DNA of 10,257 bases from Larix sibirica (Eukaryota; Streptophyta; Pinopsida; Pinales; Pinaceae). Shown one piece after another: positions 1 to 7,509 of the stretch. The notes under the pieces were generated by a model. It had not been told where the DNA came from and did not search any database. It worked only from the letters and a program-made list of their open reading frames with translations. The translations under genes were made by a program, and so were the position numbers. Every line of letters starts with the position of its first letter. Positions within the stretch are counted from its first letter, which is position 1. The DNA lies in assembly GCA_004151065.3 (NCBI GenBank), contig NWUY0303877017.1, forward strand, positions 1 through 10,257, in the 5' to 3' direction.

Positions 1-480
1 TGCAAACCATAAAATGAAGACAAGAAATGATAACGGAGTTCACCCTTCTTGGGCTACGTCTCCGGGACTCTTGCAATGAGAAGGTCGATCTTATTAAGTC
101 TTCAAATCTTACAAAATGAGTGTTCTAGAAACACTTCTGAGTTATGTCAGTCAGAATCATAAACATATTATACCACTGTGTTCCTCTCAAAATTCTGAGA
201 AAAATGAGTATAAAATTGACCATATATGCATGAGGCCTCCTCTGGAACGCATATCAAGAAACACTACTGCATATAAAACAAAATAGTACGGACTGTACAG
301 ATTCTGTCTTGGGATCCATGCCCATTATTGTCTGTATGCCTCGATATTTGTTCTTGTACCCTTCATCATTTTCTGTCCAAAGTGCACTCTGTTATGTGGT
401 CTCCGAACTCTGTCCCGTGGTTGGAAAACCATGGTTTAAATAACATTTGGGCGCCTCAAATTCTTAATGAGAAAGCGTCG
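1..480. repeat. Non-coding stretch with a Copia-LTR-like segment at its left end
   Basis: No open frame of note is present. The part at about 29-76 (a 'taacggagttcaccc' stretch, then 'gggctacgtctccggg') resembles a segment I recall from many plant Ty1/Copia LTRs, where an 'acgtggttc' block is followed by a 'ctacgtccacgg' block. That recognition is from memory and is the only ground for the call. No LTR ends, primer site or Copia coding sequence are visible, so it would be an old fragment cut by the window edge. A perfect 12-bp palindrome centred on CCATGG lies at 426-437 and has no obvious meaning. Confidence 0.3.
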
Positions 481-497
481 TTGCTTACTCAACGATA

Positions 498-571
498 GGG
501 GCATGGCCCAATGGTAAAGTGCTGTATTGTGGGGGCAGAGGTACTGGGGTCAAGTCTGCGAGACTCTCCCC
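498..571 (+). repeat. tRNA-like 74-mer, probable SINE head
   Basis: The segment has a good match to the RNA polymerase III A box (TGGCCCAATGG, 504-514) and a weaker B-box match (GGGTCAAGTCT, 547-557). GGGG at 498-501 can pair with CCCC at 568-571, giving the 74-nt length of a tRNA. The rest of the acceptor stem and the T arm pair poorly, so it is not a working tRNA. Plant SINEs usually start with such a tRNA-related head, and this wording is typical of them. The body and tail of the SINE would lie to the right, perhaps to about 620, but I see no clear poly(A)/poly(T) end or target-site duplication. An old tRNA pseudogene is the alternative. Confidence 0.45.
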
Positions 572-1150
572 TTCCCACCCATTTTTGATAAGGTTTGAAC
601 AATGGTTATATATGGTATAGTTTCCACGTTATAATTCGGTGATATGGCTTGTTGTGTTGCGTTGGCATATATTTCGGTGTTGGTTTGGATATGTGGATCC
701 ATGTGACTTGGAATAGTTTAACCACTTGGCATATGGTTCATTGAGATTACAATAAAATGGGGCCTTGGTGTTGGCATATGGGTCGAGGGATTGGCCCTTG
801 ACCTGCCTATTTTTCAAACAAATTTCCAACTCAAACTTAAATACAAGTTCTCGCCTAAATCTATTAATAATCATTGGCAGGAGTCTTGGCTGGTAGAGCT
901 CTGCGAATACTTTGTGGATTTTAGAGGTCATGGAGTCGATTCCTATGGGCTCCGCCCAATTTTTGCAAATCTTTACATTATACCTTTTTGCCAATTTCCC
1001 TTTCTTTTTTTTGCCAATTTTTAACATTTTGCCTAAACTTCAACCTTTAATAACTTCTGCATCTGGAGGCTATTTCACATGAAACAAGCGTTGACAGAAA
1101 GATGTCGACGAGCTATTTACCATGGTAAACTTATTTCACTGTTTGAATAC
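572..1150. other. Intergenic stretch without recognised gene
   Basis: Two overlapping open frames lie here, 132 codons on the minus strand (629-1027) and 77 on the plus strand (791-1024). Neither shows a motif or family resemblance I recognise, and the sequence is AT-rich with T-runs. The only structure seen is a short repeated 'ttttttgccaattt' block at about 984-996 and 1006-1020. I treat the stretch as non-coding. Confidence 0.5.
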
Positions 1151-1154
1151 TTCT

Positions 1155-1199
1155 ACATTGATCGATATTTGACGATTAGACATTGATCTAATATTTTGA
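1155..1199. repeat. Short imperfect direct repeat, 25-bp spacing
   Basis: An ACATTGATC core followed by an ATATTTTGA-like tail occurs at 1155-1172 and again at 1180-1199. The ACATTGATCTA core returns near 2083, at the head of the minisatellite-like array, and the 'aatattttga...agtagcac' wording returns near 1930-1952. The stretch from 1150 to 2300 therefore seems built from related diverged units. Confidence 0.45.
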
Positions 1200-1299
1200 A
1201 CTAGAGTAGTAGCACCCCATGCCTATTTAGATCATTGATAGGTTACCTTGTGCTAAACATATGACATCTCATCATTGGTCACTGACTAAGTAGTTTCTT

Positions 1300-1375
1300 G
1301 AATGTTCGATGCCATAACCTTTATTCACATTTTAGGATTTGTGTTGTACCTTGGATTCCATTTTCATCATTGGTG
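1300..1375. repeat. Diverged direct repeat, copy 1 (partner 1730-1805)
   Basis: The block beginning TGTTCGATGCC at 1303 aligns with the block beginning TGTTCGACTCC at 1733, a spacing of 430 bp. They share 'acctttattcaca' and 'gtaccttgg' and a 'ccatt.tcatta' segment in the same order, with substitutions and one or two small indels between. By eye roughly three quarters of positions agree over about 70 bases. A short open frame (1302-1550) covers this copy but is not shared by the partner, so coding is unlikely. Confidence 0.55.
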
Positions 1376-1729
1376 GAATTCCTTGCCTCTATCAATAAAT
1401 TTCCTTATTGGTTATTTATCAGAGTGTCTCTTTCATGTTCTATTCACGTCTGGTGCAGGTGAGGGACATACTCGGTGGCATGTCCTCCACAAATTTGTCC
1501 ATGTCCTTTCCAAATCAAATCAGTTCCTGATACTTCCTCATGTTGGTTGATGGAGGATTCCTTAATTCCTCCCTTCCAATGGATGTCTTCCCATCAACTT
1601 CAACATATATTGCTATGGGAATGGGATTTAGAGAATTGATAGTACATTGGGGCTTGTAGTCATCAGTGGCAAGTTCCCTCCCTATTGGTAATGGGAATAC
1701 ATCAATTTATCCCACTTGATAGATTCTAC

Positions 1730-1805
1730 AAGTGTTCGACTCCAATACCTTTATTCACACTTGTTAGAATGTACTATGTACCTTGGCACCCATTATCATT
1801 ATCCG
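1730..1805. repeat. Diverged direct repeat, copy 2 (partner 1300-1375)
   Basis: This is the second copy of the block described at 1300-1375. It lies in otherwise unassigned AT-rich sequence. The sequence between the two copies and to the right (1806-2080) shows only scattered echoes of the same vocabulary and no gene. Confidence 0.55.
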
Positions 1806-2082
1806 AGGTTTGTCTTGTGTTTGTTAATTGTTTACATCAATGACTGATAATCAAATAATGTCCCCAATGCTTGAATCTAGATCACTTATTCACTTGGTCA
1901 AGACTCATACCTTTCAGTGGTTTGGATGGAATATTTTGAGCCAATAGTAGCACTTCCTCATTGTTCTATTGCCCGAGTGGTGCAAGACTATACCATGCAC
2001 TATATCAGATTGGTAGTACCAAGATAACCAATTTTTACTCACTTCAGTTCCCGTTGTTTTGTTGATATATACATATACTGAG

Positions 2083-2288
2083 ACATTGATCTACTTTTAT
2101 CTATTTGTGGTGATTATATCTGTTGACATGGATCTACTATGTATCATTGTCATGGCCATGGCCTAACATTTTATATATACTCCATGAATCCACTGTGTGC
2201 TATTTTCATGACCATGATTTTGCATCTTATATACATCATGGACTTGTAGTGTACTTGATTTGGTTACCATGTTTCCTTACATATAAGC
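2083..2288. repeat. Degenerate minisatellite-like array, four units
   Basis: Four successive units start with an ATGGATCTACT-like head at 2083 (acattgatctact), 2126 (acatggatctact), 2184 (atgaatccact) and 2238 (atggacttgta). Units two to four then share a 'ttcatgaccatg'-like middle and a 'cttatatac'-like end. Unit lengths are about 43, 58, 54 and 51 bp. A 97-codon open frame (2123-2416) runs through the array, but its unit lengths are not all multiples of three and no protein repeat results, so it is not treated as a gene. Confidence 0.55.
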
Positions 2289-2416
2289 ATGGGTATGATC
2301 GCCTTCGGGAAGATATTTTTTTTGACACTTTCATGTTTGTTGCAAGTACCTTTTTGAGCCAATATATGGGAACCTACGCATTGATACCACTCAGATTCCC
2401 TTCCATGGAACTATAA

Positions 2417-2659
2417 TGTATTTCAACCATCATATCCCCTTCTAACCTCACACATTAGGGAACATCTGTTATATCACAAATCAACACTTCGATGTTTGTG
2501 ACGATGATATCAAAAAATGAAACATAAGTCTCCAAGAACAATCATCAAAATGAACTTATCATTATGGAATAAGCCATGAATATGAGCCTATATGATGGGA
2601 AGAACACTCAGGAGGCAATCCCCTTTCTTCCTAGCTTAAATCTCTGAAATATGAACAAT
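2417..2659. other. Intergenic stretch, nothing recognised
   Basis: There is no open frame, RNA gene or clear repeat. This sequence would be the host flank (or an older element) if the LTR start proposed at 2660 is right. The five bases before that point, ACAAT, would then be the left target-site duplicate. Its partner would be beyond the window. Confidence 0.3.
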
Positions 2660-2859
2660 TGTGAGCCCCCACGCACTTACTCCTTGAGCAAGGTGTGTGG
2701 CCATGCTCCTTTCCCTTTTGCAGGGAGCACGTGACATTATAATTATACAAAAAATATTTAAATTCACGAAAATTTGCGAAATGAATATGTTTGGAGACAA
2801 TTATCCTTAGTTAAAAATCCTTAAACTACTTAGTAACCACCTTAAACATCCCAAATGCA

Positions 2860-2868
2860 TATAAAAAG
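2860..2868 (+). promoter_or_regulatory. TATA-box candidate in the putative LTR
   Basis: TATAAAAAG is a close match to the plant TATA consensus, about 200 bp inside the proposed LTR start and in the orientation of the element. Transcription would begin roughly 30 bp further right, giving a long R-U5. In AT-rich DNA such matches occur by chance, so support rests on location alone. Confidence 0.25.
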
Positions 2869-3817
2869 ATGAAGTTGTGAACCAAAAGGGGAGACTACAC
2901 CCTGTCTAAGGTTATGTTGGAAGAATTTCCTTATCCTCCTAAGCATGTATTCCCTATTTCACCCTTAGTGACCCCATTTTCCCGAGTTATCTTTCCCTTT
3001 GTTTTTGAAGTCACCCCTCTTTATATGAATTCTAATTTATACATCATTGGAAGCAAAATATCTCAGGATTTTGGAGCATGATCGGTTCAGGTTCAGAGGA
3101 ACTCGGTCTACAGTTCCAGAAGGTGATGTAGTTGTGGTGAGGTACAATGTATCTTATTATTGTAGTTCTTTAATAGAAATTTATAATCTCCCCCCCTCTC
3201 AGCATGGGATCTTCCCAATTATTAATTAACAGTGAACTTCCTATGCTAACGATAGAAAAAAATAGTTAGAAGGCCTTCGACCTGATAGCTTGGGTCTGAT
3301 GCTAACCTATGAATGTACATAACATTATAAGAATAGGGAGGATGTATTATTTGGGGGTTGGATATTGAGTAATCATGCTCTTGGTGTACTAGACTTTGTG
3401 CTCAGACTCTTGATAATTCCATAATATAAATCATTTTCACGTGCTGATAAATTTATCTTTTGAATTTTAATTAGTTAGCTGTGTCTGCAATTGGAGGAGG
3501 GCCCCATTCACTCGTAGACACCCTATGTGTGTGTTTATAGATTTGATTATTAAGAGTAGCCTTGTAGTTGTTATGAGCATGATTCTAAAATTTGCATATG
3601 AGTTTTATTAATTTGGTGTGGCTGCAATTATAAATTAACATTTCAATTGGATGGTTTGCATTCATTTCTAGATTTTGTGGATTGATTACAGAGTATTTCT
3701 TGTAGTTACTTAATTATGCAAGTTACTGATTTAGTCACAGAGTGTGCAATTTCCTGAATTCATAGTTAGATTTTCTACCTTTGTGTTTCTCAGAATAACA
3801 TTAACAATCCGAAAGCT

Positions 3818-3877
3818 ACAGGAGGTTCCAGTATCCCGCTGATTAGACTATGTTGGAAAGTGCTAATTTTGAATGAA
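3818..3877 (+). repeat. 60-bp duplicated block, copy 1 (partner 4021-4079)
   Basis: ACAGGAGGTTCC at 3818 opens a block that aligns with ACAGGAAGTCCT at 4021. Both continue to 'ctatg/ccatg.tggaa...ctaa.tttg..tgaa' in the same order, with nearly equal lengths (60 and 59 bases). The spacing is 203 bp. The sequence just downstream of each copy also shares a looser 'tagaag.gc.tgg' wording, which suggests that the original duplicated unit was about 200 bp. Confidence 0.55.
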
Positions 3878-4020
3878 GCCTCGCCAATTTGATTATGGAT
3901 TCTTGTTTGATTAGCAACTTTCTATACTTTAGAAGGGCCCTGGTTTATAGTTGCTTGAGAATATTGACAGGTCTTCACTTATTTTTCTTCTTAAGGGTTG
4001 GTATCAACAACTAAAGGTAC

Positions 4021-4079
4021 ACAGGAAGTCCTGCACTTCACTTATATGACCATGCTGGAACATACTAACTTTGGTTGAA
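4021..4079 (+). repeat. 60-bp duplicated block, copy 2 (partner 3818-3877)
   Basis: This is the second copy of the block at 3818. It is followed by a T-rich tract (4101-4139) that interrupts the resemblance between the two copies. Confidence 0.55.
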
Positions 4080-4100
4080 TTGAGGGAGGATTCAAAAAGG

Positions 4101-4139
4101 TTTTTATTTTTTATTTTATTTTTTTTCTTATATTCTTAG
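4101..4139 (+). other. T-rich tract ending in a 3' splice-site-like AG
   Basis: A run made almost wholly of T with a few A bases leads into 'cttatattcttag', which looks like a plant polypyrimidine tract and acceptor AG (4138-4139). It lies upstream of the gag region. I see no paired donor that I would defend, so it may simply be a low-complexity tract. Confidence 0.25.
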
Positions 4140-4251
4140 GATAGTAGTTAGAGTTTGTATTTGGTTTGACACTTCTTAGAAGTGCTTGGAGATATGGTTT
4201 CTGCATAGATTGTGTACGGTGTCTCATCAACTTACTAGCCTGGATTGATAA

Positions 4252-4257
4252 AATAAA
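4252..4257 (+). promoter_or_regulatory. AATAAA polyadenylation-signal candidate
   Basis: An exact AATAAA lies 33 bp before the proposed right end of the LTR, in the element's orientation. LTR transcripts must be polyadenylated within the LTR, so the place is reasonable. The hexamer is common in AT-rich DNA and plant signals are loose. Confidence 0.25.
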
Positions 4258-4293
4258 TGCAACAAATTATGTTATGTAGTTTTCCCTACATTT

Positions 4294-4312
4294 TGGCGTT
4301 GTCTCCAGAAAG
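4294..4312 (+). other. Primer-binding-site remnant
   Basis: TGGCGTTGTCTCCAGAA begins four bases after the proposed LTR end. Plant Tat/Athila-type elements prime reverse transcription from the 3' end of a tRNA, with sites that start TGGCGCC and continue GTTG (Asp type) or GTCTG (Arg type). Here TGGCG is kept, and a TTGTCT follows with two or three bases apparently lost. Neither primer tRNA matches well enough to choose. Position, orientation and the TGGCG start are the evidence. Confidence 0.4.
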
Positions 4313-4502
4313 GCACTAAGGAAGTCTTACGAAGAAGTGTGTTTTGTGTGTTTTCCATAATTTTATATCTAAAGGATGGAGAGCAGTACCATGCGAGGTA
4401 AGAACCTATGCATCTGTTGTAGACAAGTTCTCTCAAGTCTTAGTTGTGCCAGATGGTAAGTAGAAGTGTGTTTTGATTTGGATTTCATAATGATTAGGCT
4501 AT

Positions 4503-4763
4503 ATGAATAGGGATAAGAATTCTCAAGGTAGATATCATAGAATGAAAATAGATCTCACACTCACTAGAGTTGTAAGCACTAGCTGTGATCCTAAGCTGGC
4601 AGGAAAAACTAGGAAAGGAGGGATCCCAAAAGTGGATGCTGAAAGATCTAAGCAAGGGTCCACATTTGATCCTATACAACAAGGGGACATTGCAGCTGGA
4701 CAATCTTCCAGACAATATTTTGTAGCTGCTATTGACAAATCTTCTCTCTTTGAAGGAACATAA
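4503..4763 (+). pseudogene. Unassigned leader ORF upstream of gag, 86 codons
   Basis: This open frame starts at an ATG about 210 bp after the primer site and ends just before the gag frame becomes recognisable. It is in a different frame (frame 3) from the first gag segment (frame 2). The product is hydrophilic, rich in Arg, Lys, Ser, Asp and Gln, with no hydrophobic segment and no domain I recognise. It may be the basic, disordered N-terminus of Gag, separated from the rest by a frame change near 4755-4760. It may also be a separate leader ORF, or chance. A minus-strand open frame over the same bases is treated as its shadow. Confidence 0.35.
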
Positions 4764-6109
4764 TCATTGCTCAGTGGAAAACCTAGTTAGAGTTTCAGTT
4801 CAATCCTGTGCAAGAACCAAAATTTCATTTGTTGACATTTGAAGAGTCTACAACACAAGACCCACCTTTTATCCCATGGTGCAAGATGATGGAACATGAG
4901 GTCATATGATCCAACAACGAGGATGAAACTATTACTTTCACATTCCCTATTAGGGATCCTATTGGGGCTACATTGATGAAAAATATTCCTCCCTCTGCGC
5001 TTCAAAATTTTCATGGATTGACAAATGAAGACCCCGATGCTTTTCTATTTAAGTTCGATGTGCTTTGCAAAAGCTATGAATATTATTCTATAGCCCATAA
5101 GATGAAGCTATTCCTTGCCACACTAAAGGGTGCATCCCTTCGCTGCTTCATGGGATTGGGGGAAAATTCTATAGCAACATGGAATGAAATGAAGGAGATT
5201 TTCTTAAAAAGTATCAAGATTACTGTAAGGCTAAGGACATGAGAGAAGAAATATTTGGGATGACTTAGAGAGAGTATGAGAGTTTGGATACTACCTAGAA
5301 AGGTTCCAATATAATTTGCAGAGGTCTAAGCAGAACAACCTAGGAAAGGAAGCCTTGAGAACTATCTTGCTAAGAGGAATAATGGATGAATATTTAGAGG
5401 TTATGAATCTAATGGGAGCAGGAGATATCTCTAAGTTGAAGTTTGATGAAACATGTGATTTGAGCAGACTTTATTCGAGAGGAATTTCAAAATCAGGGAA
5501 GGGTTGCAAAGATACTCCTTCTAGGTTTATAAAATCGACTGCAAGCACAGGTGTTACAAGGACTGAAATAGGTAACTTATTTGAAAATTTTAAAATAGAT
5601 AACCTCAGTTCTTAAGTTCACAACTTGATGCTTTGTAGGATAAGAAAAGGAAGAATGAGGAAAATAGGGAATTGGCCATATTTTTTCCTAAATGTCAGAA
5701 GAAGCATCCTGCGAATGAATGCCCATTGGACAATGTTGAGGTATATCATATTTGTGAATTAAATCATGCTATTAATGATTGTCCTTCACTGCCAGGAATT
5801 AGATCCATATTTCAAACTGAACCTGAGGTTGTTATCTCCCTATACACGATTCCACCTCATAAATCATGGCATCCCAGACCCCCAGGTATGGAAAAAATCC
5901 CCATTATGCAATTTCCTTATGCTTAAAATCAATTGTGGAACACTCCACGACCATGGCAATATTGGCCATCCCAACCCACCTCCCAACAACCTTGGAAACA
6001 AGAATGGAGAGGTCCACCTTATGATGGAATGAACACCTTCCACTACTCTCCAATGCCTAACTTTCCTCCCTCACAGCCTTTGCCACAAAAAGTCACTCAA
6101 CCTCAATAG
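4757..6109 (+). pseudogene. gag: gag: retrotransposon capsid/nucleocapsid protein, broken
   Basis: Gag forms the virus-like particle and packages element RNA in the cytoplasm. The capsid part is readable at 4973-5600: NFHGLTNEDPDAFLFKFD (about 5006-5059), a Trp-containing ATWNEMKEIFL segment (5177-5206), then YLERFQYNLQRSKQNNLG and LRTILLRGI, all typical of the plant Retrotrans_gag domain. The path runs in frame 2 to an A-run at 5206-5210, frame 1 to about 5289, frame 3 to about 5590-5615, then frame 2 again. In-frame stops lie at 4784 (TAG), 4907 (TGA), 5266 (TAG), 5636 (TAG), 5924 (TAA) and 6107 (TAG). After the zinc knuckles comes a Pro/Trp/Gln-rich tail (about 5830-6110). The true start is uncertain because upstream stops obscure it. 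Confidence 0.88.
5684..5782 (+). other. Two degenerate Gag zinc knuckles
   Basis: Two adjacent zinc knuckles of the nucleocapsid type bind RNA in intact Gag. In frame 2 each has the spacing CX2CX3HX4C with its first Cys replaced. Knuckle 1 has Phe at 5684, then Cys 5693, His 5705 and Cys 5720. Knuckle 2 has Tyr at 5744, then Cys 5753, His 5765 and Cys 5780. TGT to TTT and TGT to TAT are single-base changes. CPSLPGI follows directly. The three-residue gap between the second Cys and the His is shorter than the retroviral four; from memory it is normal for this plant group. Confidence 0.75.
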
Positions 6110-6152
6110 TTACAGTTACCAACCCCACCTAACCCTCCATGTCCCACACAAA

Positions 6153-6657
6153 TTGTGCCCAACCATCCCAAATCCCAATAATAAAGTGGTCCAACCTACT
6201 TACAATACTATATTTCCCCCTTATAGCACTTTCCCTACTTATTACATACCTTCTCCATTGCAGGAAGTATGCACAGTGTTGCAAGAAATTCCTGCTACAC
6301 TACAGGAAGTCACACTTAGATCTGGGAAAGTTTTGGGTACAAAAACTGCAGAAAGGATAGAATATATAGAGGAGGATAATGTTCCTATTATATATGAGAC
6401 AAATACTTCCAATCGGTCGCAAACTATATCATAATTATCGCCTCCAAAAGATTATATTCCTCCTTCCCCAATTTCATCCCCCTTCCTCGAAATATTAGAA
6501 ATAAAAGAATTGGTGACTCCACCTGAATTTGATTTCATGTCTGAACTCAAAAAATTGTGCATAAAGGTTCCTCTGCTACAGGAAATACAAGATATACCAA
6601 TTTATGCTAAAGCAATTAGGGAACTAGGCATAAAAAAACATGGAAGACAAAAAAAAA
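6153..6657 (+). pseudogene. gag-pro linker region of the polyprotein
   Basis: Frame 3 is recognisable here after a frame change somewhere in 6140-6180. It begins with a Pro/Tyr-rich part (PTYNTIFPPYSTFPTYY), then repeated LQE(V/I) steps leading into VTLRSGKVLG (about 6309-6338), a short block commonly found between Gag and protease in Tat/Athila-type polyproteins. A stop (TAA, 6432-6434) cuts it. The same frame continues to PEFDFMSELKKLCIKVPLL and IPIYAKAIRELGIKKHGR (about 6522-6648), which precede the protease. The frame is lost at a run of nine A (6649-6657). Confidence 0.75.
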
Positions 6658-7125
6658 CCCTTCAATCATCCAAGTAGGAGGAAATTTGGAAACTTTGATG
6701 TCTTCTCACATCTCCACAAGGAAATATGCAGACCCTGGAATTCCAGTAGCAACAAATTTCATCAACAATCATCCTATTGAGCATACTTTGATTGAATTGG
6801 GTGCAACCATTAATGTGATGACATTAGACACATTTTCTCAGATAGGATCGTAGAATCTTCTTCCCACCCCCACTGTCTTGGAGTTAGATGAAAGATCAAA
6901 AAATAAACCAGAGGGAGTACTGGAGAATGTCATTATTTCCCTTGATTCTTGGGAATACCCAATGGATTTTTATGTTCTCCAACCTAAGACCAACCAAGGG
7001 GGGCACCCTTTGAATTTGGGAAGGCCTTGACTGGCCATAGCAGATGCCTTTATTGCTGTATGTCTGGGAACATGACCATGATGCATGGAACAAAGTCAAA
7101 ACATATTACTCTCTACCCCCCTTAG
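6658..7125 (+). pseudogene. pro: pro: retropepsin-like aspartic protease, active site changed
   Basis: This aspartic protease would cut the Gag-Pol polyprotein during particle maturation. In frame 2 from the A-run it reads RKYADPGIPVATNF, then TLIELGATINVMTLDTF at about 6785-6835. The family has Asp-Leu-Gly-Ala at the catalytic turn; here codon 6794-6796 is GAA, so Asp is replaced by Glu. VLELDERSK, a DSWEYPMDFYVLQPK stretch and LNLGRP (about 7012-7027) follow, ending with the LGRP element typical of plant gypsy proteases. Stops are TAG 6851 and TGA 7028 (in place of an expected Trp). Near 7062 the frame moves to frame 1, giving GNMTM...HITLYPP and a TAG at 7123. It is inactive by several independent lesions. 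Confidence 0.85.
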
Positions 7126-7509
7126 AAGCCTATTATTGATTAAGAATGTAACCAATGGATTAATGCTGCTGATCACGATGAGGAAATAGTTCACCTTGTT
7201 TTAACTATAGCTCAATCCATGAGTTTCAAAGAAAATACTGAAGATAATCTGATCAAACTCTACATTTCTAATCCATATTTTCTTCAACATTTTGGGGGGC
7301 ACTCAACTCATGAACATGAACTTATTGATAATCTCCTAAAACATAAATTTCAAGAAGAATGATCAGTAGAAGAACTAAATTCTTCCTTTTTATCAGTCTT
7401 CCCTGTATATTCAATGACTGAATGTGGCAGCAAAACAAATGAATTTTTTCCTGGAAAACCTTTAAACATAAATTATGCTTTAAACAATTCGTAGGAAAAC
7501 CAACTAATT
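7126..7509 (+). pseudogene. pro-RT spacer of the polyprotein, broken
   Basis: Frame 1 continues from the protease with stops at 7141 (TAA), 7360 (TGA) and 7492 (TAG). The residues between (for example WINAADHDEEIVHLVLTIA and ELIDNLLKHKFQEE) are acidic and helix-like, without a domain I recognise. The frame is the same as that of RT, so this is best read as the linker that joins protease to RT in this clade. A minus-strand open frame at 7322-7576 overlaps it and is treated as chance. Confidence 0.55.

Larger units (their letters stand above)
2660..4290 (+). repeat. Candidate 5' LTR (right end better supported than left)
   Basis: The right end is placed at the CA of 'ccctaca' (4289-4290), immediately before the TTTTGGCG primer-site remnant. 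This is where a 5' LTR should end. The left end is a guess: a TG at 2660 begins 'tgtgagccccc', where the wording changes from the repeat-rich flank. TG...CA ends are the rule for LTRs, and 1.6 kb is an ordinary length for this clade. A TATA-like box (2860-2868), a 60-bp internal duplication and an AATAAA (4252-4257) fit an LTR. The 3' LTR is absent, so neither the ends nor the length can be confirmed. A 60-codon open frame at 3047-3229 has no recognised similarity and is not called a gene. Confidence 0.35.

Noticed and set aside
498-571. Functional tRNA gene
   Set aside because: Acceptor stem and T arm do not pair properly and the B box is degraded; a SINE head or pseudogene fits better.
629-1027. 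132-codon minus-strand open frame with a Lys-rich start
   Set aside because: No motif or family resemblance, overlapped by a plus-strand frame of similar quality, and in AT-rich repeat-bearing DNA; probably chance.
1150-2300. CRISPR array
   Set aside because: The repeats are diverged, unequal in length and without unique spacers between identical repeats; the setting is a plant genome.
2123-2416. 97-codon plus-strand open frame
   Set aside because: It runs through the degenerate array with unit lengths not multiples of three, giving no consistent protein repeat; the hydrophobic wording comes from T-rich codons.
3047-3229. 60-codon plus-strand open frame in the putative LTR
   Set aside because: Short, no recognised similarity, and no support from neighbours.
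4494-5014. Three minus-strand open frames (4494-4715, 4535-4738, 4787-5014)
   Set aside because: They lie opposite the leader ORF and gag, which explain the sequence better; none shows a family motif.
5766-6032. 88-codon plus-strand frame overlapping the zinc-knuckle region
   Set aside because: It is an out-of-frame shadow; the frame with the two knuckles is the meaningful one.
6896-7099. Minus-strand frame opposite the protease
   Set aside because: The opposite strand carries the recognisable protease wording up to the LGRP block.
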